A stretch of 64,000 nucleotides of DNA from positions 124,001 through 188,000 of the forward strand of contig NZ_JAADZV010000003.1 in NCBI RefSeq assembly GCF_010645075.1. Reading direction: 5' to 3'. Shown here in pieces: positions 1-9,400 of this stretch (its first letter is position 1; the number at the start of each line of letters is the position of its first letter). Both the position numbers and the translations under genes were made by a program. The stretch is from Flavobacterium limi (lineage in GTDB: Bacteria; Bacteroidota; Bacteroidia; Flavobacteriales; Flavobacteriaceae). The notes beneath the pieces were generated by a model. The model was given only the letters and a program-made list of their open reading frames with translations, had not been told where the DNA came from and searched no databases.

Positions 1-1640
1 TTACAGGCGGAATTCATACTGATGAAATCATCGATCTTCTGGACAATTGCCAATACGGAAATTACAAGTTTTTATACCTTTCTCCTGAGCGCTTACAGTC
101 TGACTGGATTTTGGAGCGTATTAAAAATCTTCCAATAAATTTAATCGCAATTGATGAAGCACATTGTGTTTCGCAGTGGGGACACGATTTTCGACCGGCT
201 TATCTGAAGATTTCAGAACTTAAAAAATACTTTCCGAAGACTCCTTTTTTAGCTTTGACCGCTACAGCAACACCGAGAGTTATTGAAGATATTAAAACCG
301 AATTAGGATTAAAAGACCCCAATTTTTTCCAACAGTCTTTTGAAAGAAAAAATATCGCATACATGGTCTTTGAAATAGAAGACAAATTGTACCGTGTCGA
401 ACAAATTTTAAAAAAAAATCCACAGCCATCAATTATATATGTCCGTAACAGAAAATCGTGCCTGAATATGTCAACACAGCTACAATCGTTGGGGTTCAGG
501 GCAACTTATTATCACGGCGGACTTTCGGCTAAAGAAAAAGACAAAAACATGCAATTGTGGATGTCGGAGCAGGCACAGGTTATTGTTGCCACAAATGCCT
601 TTGGAATGGGGATTGACAAAGACAACGTAAAAACGGTCATTCATACCCAGTTGCCTGAAAACTTAGAAAATTATTATCAGGAATCCGGAAGGGCCGGACG
701 AAACGGAGAAAAAGCCTTTTCGGTTTTACTTTACAACAATTCTGATGCAAATCAGACAGAACAGCAGTTTTTAAGTGGCCTGCCAGACAAAAAGTTTCTG
801 AAAACGATGTATATCAAGCTTTGCAACTATTTTCAGATTGCGTATGGCGAAGGATTAGACGAGTCGTTTTCGTTTAAACTAAATCATTTTTGCAATAAAT
901 ATGACTTCCCAACTTTAAAGACCTACAACTCTTTGCAGTTTTTGAATCAGCAGGGAATCATTACCTTATCACAGGAATTTTCAGAGAAGATTACCATGCA
1001 GTTTTTAATCGAGTCGAAAGAAGTGATTCGGTACATGAGTCTAAATCCGAATGATGAAGAAGTTATCCTTGCGATTTTGAGAACCTACCCGGGTGTTTAC
1101 GAAATGAAAACACCTTTTAACCTTTCGCTTATAGCCAAAAAGTCACAACATACTGAAGAACAGGTTTTGGCTGTTTTAGAAAGACTAAGAGAAAAAGAAA
1201 TCATTGAATACAAATCAAAAAATAATGATGCCACCATATTGTTTAATGAAGTCCGCGAAGATGAATTAACTATAAACAGAGTTTCAAAATATCTGGAAAA
1301 ACAGAATCAGTTAAAAAAAGAGCAGCTAATGTCTGTTCTACATTATATAAAGGAAAACAAAACCTGCAAAAACAGATTAGTTTTAGATTATTTTGGAGAA
1401 GAAACGATGGAGAACTGTGGTGTCTGCTCCTACTGTATCATCCAAAAAGGAAAAATTACAGAAGCCGATTCAATTGCTGATAAAATACTTCATTTATTAA
1501 AAACAACTGCATTAACTTCGCGGGAGATTCAGAATCAGATAAAATTAGATACTAAAGATGTTTTAGCGGTAATTCAGGAATTATTAGAAAACAATCACAT
1601 CGTTATTTTAGCGAACAATAAATACACTTTAAAAACCTGA
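1..1640 (+). CDS. recQ: ATP-dependent DNA helicase RecQ (3' part, cut by window start)
   Basis: 3'-5' superfamily 2 DNA helicase of recombination and repair. The reading frame is open from base 3 (the first visible codons read TGGIHTDEII), so the gene begins before the window and motifs Q, I and Ia are missing. Visible motifs are FLYLSPERL, the Walker B box IDEAHCVSQWGHDFRP near 147-195, ALTATAT (motif III), VATNAFGMGIDK (V) and QESGRAGRNG (VI). Near 1355-1430 are the zinc-binding cysteines of the RecQ C-terminal region (CKNR, then CGVCSYC). About 70 residues follow without an obvious HRDC domain, so this is a short RecQ form. The stop TGA overlaps the fmt start by one base (TGATG), which suggests translational coupling. 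Confidence 0.95.
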   Translation, partial: TGGIHTDEIIDLLDNCQYGNYKFLYLSPERLQSDWILERIKNLPINLIAIDEAHCVSQWGHDFRPAYLKISELKKYFPKTPFLALTATATPRVIEDIKTELGLKDPNFFQQSFERKNIAYMVFEIEDKLYRVEQILKKNPQPSIIYVRNRKSCLNMSTQLQSLGFRATYYHGGLSAKEKDKNMQLWMSEQAQVIVATNAFGMGIDKDNVKTVIHTQLPENLENYYQESGRAGRNGEKAFSVLLYNNSDANQTEQQFLSGLPDKKFLKTMYIKLCNYFQIAYGEGLDESFSFKLNHFCNKYDFPTLKTYNSLQFLNQQGIITLSQEFSEKITMQFLIESKEVIRYMSLNPNDEEVILAILRTYPGVYEMKTPFNLSLIAKKSQHTEEQVLAVLERLREKEIIEYKSKNNDATILFNEVREDELTINRVSKYLEKQNQLKKEQLMSVLHYIKENKTCKNRLVLDYFGEETMENCGVCSYCIIQKGKITEADSIADKILHLLKTTALTSREIQNQIKLDTKDVLAVIQELLENNHIVILANNKYTLKT

Positions 1641-2587
1641 TGGAAAAATTACGAATTATATTCATGGGAACTCCTGAGTTTGCAGTTGGCATTCTGGATA
1701 CCATTCTTAAAAACAATTATGAAGTTGCCGGTGTCATTACTGCTGCTGATAAACCGGCAGGACGAGGGCAAAAAATAAAATATTCAGCTGTAAAAGAATA
1801 TGCACTGGCGAACAACCTTACATTATTGCAGCCAACCAATTTAAAAGACGAAGATTTTTTATCCGAATTAAAAGCACTGAATGCCAATTTACAAATTGTA
1901 GTTGCTTTTAGAATGCTTCCAAAAGCAGTCTGGGAAATGCCCGCGTTAGGAACCTTTAATCTTCATGCATCGTTATTACCAAATTATCGCGGTGCTGCAC
2001 CAATAAATTGGGCAATTATCAATGGTGAAACTAAAACAGGGGTTACTACTTTCTTTATAGATGATAAAATTGATACCGGAGCAATGATTTTAAATTCGGA
2101 AATTAAAATTGAACCTCAAGAAAATGCAGGCCAGTTACACGACCGATTAATGACCCTAGGGAGCCAAACGGTTATTGACACCTTGAAAGTGATTGAAAAC
2201 GGAAATGTAAAAACAACTATACAGGAAGATAATGAAGAAATTAAAACGGCTTATAAACTAAACAAAGAAAACTGCAAAATAGACTGGACAAAGCCTGGAA
2301 CAGAAATTAATAACCTGATTCGCGGTTTGAGTCCATACCCTGCTTCCTGGTGTTTTTTAAAAGATAAAAATGAAGAATTAACCATCAAAATTTACGAAGC
2401 AAAACTACTTTTAGAATCACATACACACGAAATTGGAAAACTAATTTGTAGCAAAAAAGAATTAAAAGTTTGTGTAGAGGATGGATTTTTACAATTATTA
2501 AGTTTACAATTGCCCGGAAAAAAGAGGATGCAGGTTGCTGAATTATTAAATGGTATGGTTTTTTCTGATGATGCAAAAGTCTATTAA
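1640..2587 (+). CDS. fmt: methionyl-tRNA formyltransferase
   Basis: Transfers a formyl group from 10-formyl-tetrahydrofolate to initiator Met-tRNA in the cytoplasm. The 315-residue length is normal for the family. The N-terminal Rossmann part starts RIIFMGTPEFAVGIL. The catalytic signature FNLHASLLPNYRGAAP (Asn, His) and the downstream Asp in TTFFIDDKIDTG are present. The C-terminal tRNA-binding domain follows (IDWTKPGTEINNLIRGLSPYP). It starts one base inside the recQ stop codon, so the two are probably cotranscribed. The family assignment is certain from these motifs. Confidence 0.97.
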   Translation: MEKLRIIFMGTPEFAVGILDTILKNNYEVAGVITAADKPAGRGQKIKYSAVKEYALANNLTLLQPTNLKDEDFLSELKALNANLQIVVAFRMLPKAVWEMPALGTFNLHASLLPNYRGAAPINWAIINGETKTGVTTFFIDDKIDTGAMILNSEIKIEPQENAGQLHDRLMTLGSQTVIDTLKVIENGNVKTTIQEDNEEIKTAYKLNKENCKIDWTKPGTEINNLIRGLSPYPASWCFLKDKNEELTIKIYEAKLLLESHTHEIGKLICSKKELKVCVEDGFLQLLSLQLPGKKRMQVAELLNGMVFSDDAKVY

Positions 2588-2694
2588 ACACCAATAAAAC
2601 AGGGGTTTCTAACTATATTTAGTGATAAAATCGCTTGCTTTATGAACAAAAAAAACAAGTTATTAACAATTCTTGCTAAATTTAGAGAAAACAC

Positions 2695-2724
2695 TTGCAA
2701 GGAACGGATTTCCTACTAAATTTG
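2695..2724 (+). promoter_or_regulatory. sigma-A-type promoter of the HU gene
   Basis: TTG at 2695-2697, exactly 19 bases, then TAAATTTG at 2717-2724. This matches the Bacteroidota -33/-7 consensus (TTG / TAnnTTTG). The start codon of the HU gene lies 45 bases further on. Confidence 0.8.
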
Positions 2725-2768
2725 TGTATTAACAATTTTTTTTAACCAACAATTAATAACTAATTATT

Positions 2769-3041
2769 ATGAACAAATCAGAATTAATCGATGCTATCGC
2801 TGCTGATGCAGGAATTACAAAGGCTGCGGCAAAATTAGCTTTAGAGTCATTTTTAGGTAATGTAGGTACTACTTTGAAAAAAGGTGGAAGAATTTCATTA
2901 GTAGGATTTGGATCTTGGTCAGTATCTGCAAGAGCTGCAAGAGACGGAAGAAACCCGCAAACTGGAAAAACTATCAAAATCGCTGCTAAGAATGTAGTAA
3001 AATTCAAAGCTGGAGCTGAATTAGAAGGTGCAGTGAACTAA
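2769..3041 (+). CDS. hup: HU family DNA-binding protein
   Basis: Small basic nucleoid protein of 90 residues, the usual HU length. It begins MNKSELIDAIAADAGITK. The DNA-binding beta-arm is marked by GRNPQTGKTIKI and the preceding GFGSWSV turn, which are the HU/IHF signature. It forms a dimer that bends DNA without strong sequence specificity. It stands alone, with its own consensus promoter upstream and a strong intrinsic terminator downstream, as expected for an abundant monocistronic protein. HU rather than IHF is chosen because of the generic arm sequence; the subunit type cannot be decided from one gene. Confidence 0.96.
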   Translation: MNKSELIDAIAADAGITKAAAKLALESFLGNVGTTLKKGGRISLVGFGSWSVSARAARDGRNPQTGKTIKIAAKNVVKFKAGAELEGAVN

Positions 3042-3073
3042 GTAAGAAAGTTCGCTAAACTTATAACATAATT

Positions 3074-3100
3074 AAAACCCTCATTTTTTGAGGGTTTTTT
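3074..3100 (+). terminator. intrinsic terminator after the HU gene
   Basis: Inverted repeat AAAACCCTCA (3074-3083) and TGAGGGTTTT (3089-3098) with a short T-rich loop, followed by a T run. It lies 33 bases after the HU stop codon. Confidence 0.85.
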
Positions 3101-3170
3101 TGTACGGTTTAACGATTTTATTTGGGTTTTTACAAATTTTATGATTAAATTTAATAAAAATTGTAGCCGT

Positions 3171-3731
3171 ATGATTTCAGAAAAATTAAAAAAAGGACAC
3201 CTGCTTATTGCCGAGCCTTCAATAATTGGAGATTTATCATTTAACAGATCGGTAATTTTATTAGCAGACCATAACAAAGAAGGATCAATAGGTTTTATCA
3301 TTAATAAGCCCTTAAAATACACCATTAATGATTTGATACCTGAAATTGATGCCAATTTCAAAATATATAATGGAGGCCCTGTAGAACAGGATAACCTATA
3401 TTTCATTCACAACATCCCTGAATTAATTCCAAACAGTGTAGAAATTTCTAACGGAATTTATTGGGGAGGTGATTTTGAATCGACTAAAGACTTAATAAAC
3501 GACGGATCTATTCACAAAAACAATATTCGTTTTTTCTTAGGTTATACAGGTTGGGACGAAAATCAGCTGGAAAATGAAATGCAGGGAAATTCGTGGATTA
3601 TAACCGATAACAGTTATAAAAACAAAATCATCGGAAAATCCACCACTCATTTTTGGAAAGAGCAGATTATTGAACTTGGAGGTGACTATCTTATATGGTC
3701 AAATGCACCTGAGAATCCATATCTGAATTAA
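3171..3731 (+). CDS. YqgE/AlgH family protein (UPF0301)
   Basis: Cytoplasmic protein of the UPF0301 (YqgE/AlgH) family, whose biochemical function is not settled. Family signatures are GHLLIAEPSI, FNRSVILLADHN, GSIGFIINKP, YNGGPVEQ and GYTGWDENQLENE. An upstream in-frame ATG at 3141 would add ten residues (MIKFNKNCSR), but the second ATG at 3171 gives MISEKLKKGHLLIAEP, the usual family start, and a normal length of about 186 residues. Its stop overlaps the end of the convergent aminotransferase-class-IV gene by four bases. Confidence 0.92.
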   Translation: MISEKLKKGHLLIAEPSIIGDLSFNRSVILLADHNKEGSIGFIINKPLKYTINDLIPEIDANFKIYNGGPVEQDNLYFIHNIPELIPNSVEISNGIYWGGDFESTKDLINDGSIHKNNIRFFLGYTGWDENQLENEMQGNSWIITDNSYKNKIIGKSTTHFWKEQIIELGGDYLIWSNAPENPYLN

Positions 3732-4564
3732 TTTTCAGAAATGGATTCATTTAACTTTTGAACTAATAAGTGAGCCAGATTGCTTGTAAATTCTTTTTTC
3801 CGGTATTTAGTTATCGGCTGTATTCCCGTGATTACATTTGTCAGAAATAATTCATCTGCTTTCTGAAGATCAAATGGTGAAATTACTTCTTCTAACACTT
3901 CTATACCCTCTATTTTTTTTGCCAGGGCTAAAATCTGTTTCCGCATAATTCCATTCAGACAACCTTCAGAGACCGGTGGCGTAATCAGTTTTTTACCCGT
4001 TACCATAAATATATTTCCCTGTAATGCCTCAATTACATTTTTAATATCATTAAGCAAAATACAATTTTGCAGGCCATTTTCATGTGCAAAAATACTTCCT
4101 GTTACATTTATTATCTTATTAGTCGTTTTAATTGATGACAACAATTGTTTAGACACATAGAAATCTTTATATAAATCAACTTCGTACGGAGCTGTATTTA
4201 AAGCATAAGAGATATTTTCAAGAGGTGTTGCAAAAATTAAAAAAGACACAACATTTGATTCTGGCAAATACAATCCTCCATTATTTCTAAAAATTGTTAT
4301 TCTGGCTCTTGCTGATATGGCAATACCTTTTTCATTAACTAGATTTAAAATCTGTTCTTCAAAATATTCCATGGTAAAATTCATTGGAATTTCCATTCTC
4401 ACCACGCGCATTGAAGCCATTAGCCTGAAATAATGATCCTCCAGAAACAAAATCCCGCCATTCACAATTTTTAGCGTTTCAAAAACTCCATCTCCATACA
4501 GAAATGCACGATTTTGAGTTAGTATATTTTCTTCGTGCCCAATGTTTCCGTTAAAATTAATCAT
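3728..4564 (-). CDS. aminotransferase class IV, probable 4-amino-4-deoxychorismate lyase
   Basis: PLP-dependent fold-type IV enzyme of 278 residues. The start MINFNGNIGH, the GDGVFETLK motif and the probable PLP lysine in SIKTTNKI are typical. The C-terminal part has GCLNGIMRKQIL and FLTNVITGIQPI. The family covers branched-chain aminotransferases, D-amino-acid transaminases and aminodeoxychorismate lyase. The short length and FLTN/GIQP pattern favour the lyase (p-aminobenzoate step of folate synthesis), but substrate cannot be fixed from sequence. The gene follows the START-like gene on the same strand, and a hairpin with a T run sits directly against its start codon. Confidence 0.8.
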   Translation of the reverse strand: MINFNGNIGHEENILTQNRAFLYGDGVFETLKIVNGGILFLEDHYFRLMASMRVVRMEIPMNFTMEYFEEQILNLVNEKGIAISARARITIFRNNGGLYLPESNVVSFLIFATPLENISYALNTAPYEVDLYKDFYVSKQLLSSIKTTNKIINVTGSIFAHENGLQNCILLNDIKNVIEALQGNIFMVTGKKLITPPVSEGCLNGIMRKQILALAKKIEGIEVLEEVISPFDLQKADELFLTNVITGIQPITKYRKKEFTSNLAHLLVQKLNESISEN

Positions 4565-4590
4565 AAAAAAACCCTGAATTTTGTTCAGGG
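4565..4590 (-). terminator. hairpin with T run ending at the start codon of the lyase gene
   Basis: On the minus strand the sequence reads CCCTGAA, loop CAAAA, TTCAGGG, seven Ts, then ATG. It has the form of an intrinsic terminator for the START-like gene upstream, but the T run ends exactly at the next start codon. Confidence 0.7.
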
Positions 4591-4618
4591 CAAATATAAG
4601 GCATAAAATAGACTTTTA

Positions 4619-5020
4619 CTAAACAGAACCTATAAGATGTTTCAGATCTGAAATCTGATTCTCCCACAATTGTTTAGCTTCACCAATTTCTTCTTTTTCG
4701 GCAAAATCAATAACCATCAATGAAACATCTTTGGTTAGTTCATCAACCAATATATGCAGCTCAAAGAAATAATCTGTGTCTTTGCTTGCTTCATCAACCC
4801 ATTTAAATTTTACTTTTTCACCTGTTTTTTTAGATGCCAGACGTGCTTTTTCCTGTGAATCATTCCAGATAAAAGTAAAAAACTCACCTCTTGAGTTTAC
4901 ATTGTCTGCAAACCATTCTGATAAACCTGAAGGTGTTGATATATATTGGTATAATAACTGTGGCGACGAATTGATTGGAAACTCTATTTCGTAACGTATT
5001 TTTGAATCCATGTGATGCAT
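4619..5020 (-). CDS. START-like (SRPBCC superfamily) domain protein
   Basis: Small cytoplasmic protein of 130-133 residues with the look of a Bacteroidota START-like ligand-binding domain: RYEIEFPINSSPQLLYQYI, then STPSGLSEWFADNV, FTFIWNDSQEKA, KVKFKWVDE and a C-terminal helix ISDLKHLIGSV. Two in-frame ATGs exist. The annotated one gives MHHMDSKIRYE; the second, at 5011, gives MDSKIRYEIEFP, which fits the domain boundary better. The ligand is unknown. A hairpin plus T run follows before the next minus-strand gene. Confidence 0.75.
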   Translation of the reverse strand: MHHMDSKIRYEIEFPINSSPQLLYQYISTPSGLSEWFADNVNSRGEFFTFIWNDSQEKARLASKKTGEKVKFKWVDEASKDTDYFFELHILVDELTKDVSLMVIDFAEKEEIGEAKQLWENQISDLKHLIGSV

Positions 5021-5098
5021 TTAATTTTTTCGAAATATAAGAATATCTGTCCAAAAACAATGCATTTTTAAAAATATTTTTTTTTCTTCATTTTATAG

Positions 5099-5128
5099 TT
5101 GTAAGCTTTAATATTATTTCTATATTTG
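5099..5128 (+). promoter_or_regulatory. promoter of the tRNA (CAT) gene
   Basis: TTG (5099-5101), 19 bases, TATATTTG (5121-5128): a perfect Bacteroidota promoter. The -7 box runs on into GCACCCGC, giving a 15-base stretch also found at the tRNA-Pro promoter (minus strand, 40245-40231). Confidence 0.85.
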
Positions 5129-5164
5129 CACCCGCAATCAGGAACTGATTCTGACTGCAGTCCA

Positions 5165-5238
5165 GGCGAGGTAGCTCAGTTGGTTAGAGCGCAGGATTCA
5201 TAACCCTGAGGTCACGGGTTCAACTCCCGTCCTCGCTA
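5165..5238 (+). tRNA. tRNA with anticodon CAT, probably elongator tRNA-Met
   Basis: A 74-base cloverleaf: acceptor GGCGAGG / CCTCGCT, D arm with AGCTCAGTTGGTTAGAGC, anticodon loop TTCATAA (anticodon CAT), and T arm ACGGGTTCAACTCCCGT. CCA is not encoded. The anticodon stem lacks the three G-C pairs of an initiator tRNA, so elongator Met is most likely. tRNA-Ile with a lysidine-modified CAT anticodon is the alternative. The G1-T72 wobble in the acceptor and an A-C mismatch next to the anticodon loop are minor oddities. Confidence 0.93.
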
Positions 5239-5245
5239 CAAAGAC

Positions 5246-5279
5246 AAACCCTTAAACAGCAAATGTTTAAGGGTTTTTC
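5246..5279 (+). terminator. intrinsic terminator after the CAT tRNA
   Basis: A 12-base-pair stem AAACCCTTAAAC (5246-5257) / GTTTAAGGGTTT (5265-5276) with a seven-base loop and a short T run, eight bases after the tRNA. Confidence 0.85.
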
Positions 5280-5544
5280 ATTGAAACTTCCCTAAAAAAT
5301 TATCGACTTCAAATAGCTCAAGTGGGGTTCTCAAGTGAGGAAGCTATTAAAAATATATTATTATTTAGATACCTTGCTTTAATCTTCAAAACTTAATTTG
5401 AATCGTTAATAATCGCAACGAGAATACTTCTATCATTTTTGTATTGGTTATTATTTGACAAAAAAACACATCAATTACGTTTTTCCCTATTTTTTATAAA
5501 ATATATTTTAATATTTTCACAAAACCCTACTATTTTTCAACATT
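5280..5544. other. intergenic stretch without a recognised gene
   Basis: AT-rich DNA between the tRNA terminator and the ImmA-type gene. No reading frame of note, no repeat of the tRNA 3' end and no consensus promoter was found. Confidence 0.6.
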
Positions 5545-6153
5545 ATGATATCATCATACGAAAAGTTTAACAAATGGGTTTACAAATATTACATTGATAA
5601 TTGTATTCTTCAAAGAGGTTTTAAAGCAAAAGCTGAAAAAATCGCAACAGAATGTAGAGAGAATCTAGGCATTCATGCTTGCGCGCCTTTATGCGCATTT
5701 AAATTAGCAAAGAGTTTAAATGTTGATGTATTCAATATGACAGAATTTTTAAAAAATGAAAAAGAAATTGAAGGATGGAGTGCCTTGACTATGGTAACAA
5801 AAAAAGGTAATCGCATTATCATTCACAATAATTTTCATAACTCGTTTCGCCAACAAAGTAATATTATGCATGAGATTGCCCATATTTTATGCGAGCACAA
5901 AATTAAAGAACTACCTAAAGGCATGAATTTACCATTTGGAATGAGAGATTTTGATAAGTTACAGGAAGAAGAAGCAATATACTTAAGTGCCACATTACAA
6001 CTATCAAAACCTTGTCTTTTATGGGCTAAAAAAAGGAATTTAACAAATGATGAAATTTCACGTCATTTTAACTGTAGTATTGAAATGGTTAAATTTAGAA
6101 TGAGTACAACCGGGTTAAATAAACCTTTTTATTCGAAGAAAAAAGCTTCTTAA
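5545..6153 (+). CDS. ImmA/IrrE family zinc metallopeptidase (orphan)
   Basis: A 202-residue protein with the zinc-peptidase motif HEIAH at about residues 112-116 (MHEIAHILCEHK) and a downstream acidic pair in LQEEEAIYLSATLQL, the usual ImmA/IrrE layout. Family members cleave repressors or regulate stress genes, usually beside an XRE-type DNA-binding protein. None is seen next to it here. The N-terminus has no helix-turn-helix that I recognise, only a helical segment (KWVYKYYIDNC). It is AT-rich, sits between a tRNA and a secreted-protein gene, and may be a remnant of a mobile element or a stand-alone stress factor. The substrate is unknown. Confidence 0.8.
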   Translation: MISSYEKFNKWVYKYYIDNCILQRGFKAKAEKIATECRENLGIHACAPLCAFKLAKSLNVDVFNMTEFLKNEKEIEGWSALTMVTKKGNRIIIHNNFHNSFRQQSNIMHEIAHILCEHKIKELPKGMNLPFGMRDFDKLQEEEAIYLSATLQLSKPCLLWAKKRNLTNDEISRHFNCSIEMVKFRMSTTGLNKPFYSKKKAS

Positions 6154-6452
6154 GAATTAAAGTATATCTTCTAATCCTTTTTTTCAAAAGATAAAAATAC
6201 TACAGTTTTGTGGTACTACATTTAATCGAATATCTAATCGTGTTGTGCAAATTTAGAGTTATGTATTTTGCACATATGTTTTACTACGTTTTATTGAGAA
6301 GTATTATACTTAAATCGTTTACCATATAAGTATACTTTTAAAATGAACAGCGTAAACAATCTTAAATTATCACTATACTAGTTTATAAAATATATTAGAA
6401 CGATATGTGTCTTAAAAAAAAGCTCTTTGATATATTTTAAAAACTTAAAACA
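6154..6452. other. intergenic stretch, nothing recognised
   Basis: About 300 bases of very AT-rich DNA between convergent genes. No clear hairpin with a T run, promoter or coding remnant was identified. Confidence 0.5.
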
Positions 6453-9400
6453 TTATCTTTTCAAAGCAAAATGACCTCTAAAGATTCTATTATCTTCAAG
6501 TTTCACAACATACCAATAGTCATCTGCCGGCATTTGTACACCTAGATAAGTTCCGTCCCAACCTTGACTCATTGGATCAATTTGTTTTAATAGTTTTCCA
6601 TATCGATCAAAAATCTGAATAACTGAGTTTCCATTTGAAGCTGCATTAACCCCTTCTATGTTCCAGTAATCATTATGACTGTCTTGATTTGGGGTGAAAA
6701 ATTTTGGGATACCAAACACTGCCACCTCTTTCATTACGGTTCCACAACCGTTCTGGTCTTTTATAAAAACTGTATGAATTCCGGAAGGAACATTTACAAA
6801 AGTATTCTCTTCCTGATAATATCCATTTTGATCATCCAGAGCATAAACATAATCCCCAGTTCCTGAAACTGAAACGGCGATATTATTGGATTCATTAACA
6901 ACTGCAACTACATTTGAGGCAATGTCAGATGCAAAAACTTTTATTGTACGAGTTCTTATACAATGTGTCCGCTTATTGCTTACATCAACCGTAAAAATTC
7001 CTTCTTTGTTTATAGTTAAACTATAATTCGTTTCACCGGGAATAACATTACCATTCCAAGACCACTGATAATTAAAATCATTAAGTGTATTTAAATCTAT
7101 GAGTCCGGCATCTATTTGTTTTGTAAAAGTTGGCAAATTGCTGCATACCAATTCTTCTCCACTCAACATAATTTTAGGAACAGGATTTACAACGAAAGCC
7201 AAAGTCGCCCTGGCGCTGCAATGGAGATTTTTAGGATTTGTAATTTCTACAGTTATCTCTTGTGAACCCGTAACAAATGGATTGGGAAGCGGACTTGACA
7301 GCCTATTACTGCTACTATCATAATAATTAACAATCATTCCTGTCTGATTACCCAATAAAGAAGATTCAAAAGAAGAAGTATCAAAAGCATATTTTCCATC
7401 TTGTAAAACTGGATCTTCTTCGTCATCACAAACATTGGTCAAAGCAGGATCAACCGGAAAAACTTGTGGCAGGTCATCCACTACAAAAGTAATAGTCGAA
7501 TTAAATGAACAAGCTGTTGGTGTTTTATTTGTAACGACAACCTTTACGACCTGAGAAGTAGTTACAAAAGGATTTGGAAGCGGACTTGGTAGTAGATTAT
7601 TATTTTGATCAATATAAGAAACAGTTACATCCACTAATCCATTTAGTAATTCTTCTTCCAGACTTAATGTATCAAATGCAAATAGACCGTCCTGATTGTC
7701 ATCGCAATGTTTTTTTTCAATTTTTTTTACAATTGGAACTGATTCAACTTTTAAGGTAATATATCCTCCTAATCCTAAGCAATCATTATTGAGTTTACTG
7801 TCAACACGAATGAAAATTCTTTGCATATTGGGCGAAGCTGTATTCCTATGATTCGAAATATCAGCAATTGCATTTTTTTCAGCTAAAGCATCTATAATAT
7901 TCTGGTAATAAGTAACATCTAAAAGCTGCCCTGAAGGAAATATATTTTTGATTTCATTTGTAACTGTACTGAAATCAAATTTTGAAATTCCATCTTTATT
8001 TGTCCCTGAAATTTCATCATCACATTGCGTAAATGTTTTAGAATATGTAGATGGAATTTGGGTTGTAGAAACAATCAGATTTAACTGAGCAATTCTATAA
8101 CAACCATTAGCATTCGCTACGCGAACATAAACCTTATCTACACTAACAATTTGATTGGTATAAGCACTCGCATTTGAGATAACATTTACATTATTTTGTG
8201 CATCAGGTAAGGTCTTGTGAAAACTAATAGTTTCAGTTGCTGAATTAACGGTTATTTTATTTATTGCTTCTTCCAAATTAAAAATACTGATCCCATCAAT
8301 ATCATCATCACATTGCTTTAAATCTACAACATTCACGATCGTTGGCATAGCATAAACTTTTAAGTTAAATGAGGTTGTACCTATGCAGTTTGGATTGTCC
8401 TTATTTACCACTTTTACAAAGATAGTTTCAGCTGCAATTGTATTTTTATATGAACTAGGCATAACAATAGGTATAGTTAATGCTGAATCCTTATAATATG
8501 AAATTACAAACTGCAAAGCCGATTGACCATTTAAAATTGCTGCTGCCCTTTGGGTTAAATCAAAGGTTGCTTTTCCATCTATATCACTCCCAACACTTGT
8601 ATTATCGCAACTCATTAAGTTAGGTATTACCGTTGGTAAATTGGGTAAAGGAGTATCAAATACATCAATACCGAAAGTGGCACTGCTTTTACATTCACCA
8701 TTGGCTTTGTTTGATACTTCGGCTGTAATGGTTTCTTTTTGATACGGAACAGTATTGATATAAGTCCCAGGAGAAGTAATTGCCACATTATTGACAAAAT
8801 AATTTACAATAAACAAATTAGGATCTTGTCCATTTAAAATTACAGTATCTTGACTGCGTAAATCAAAAGTATGTAAACCGTCATTGTTATCATCACAAAC
8901 TAATATGTCTTGAGGTGCTTTTGCAGTTGGGGTCTGATAGATTGTTATAACTTTGGTTTTGGTACTGCTGCCATTTGCATTTGTTACAGTTACTGAAACA
9001 TTGAATGTACCAGTAGCTGTATAAATATGGTTTGGATTAATGGTATTTGAAGCAGTCCCGTCTCCGAAATCCCAACTGGCAGAAGTTATGCCTTGGGAAG
9101 CATTTAATTTAAATTCTGTAGCTGCTCCCAGACAAACCTTTTTGACTGTAAAAGAAGGATTAAAATATGACTGACAAAAGGAGGGTAAGCCCAAAATAGA
9201 TTTTTTGCCCCCTAAATCCACTAAACTAGCTTGTAAATCACAACTCAATCCCAAGGTGTTCGGATTATTAATCACTCCCAGACTGGAGGTGTTATAATTT
9301 GCAATATAAATTTTATTATTAGGTCCTAACTGCAAAGCTCCCAAAAAATAAGGTGTCGTAGCAATCAAATTCTGGCTTAAAGCTATATTTGGAGCTTTTA

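Noticed and set aside
3141..3170. Ten-residue N-terminal extension of the YqgE/AlgH protein
   Set aside because: The second ATG matches the usual family start and length.
5165..5238. tRNA as integration site of an island
   Set aside because: No repeat of the tRNA 3' end was seen to the right and no integrase gene is present.
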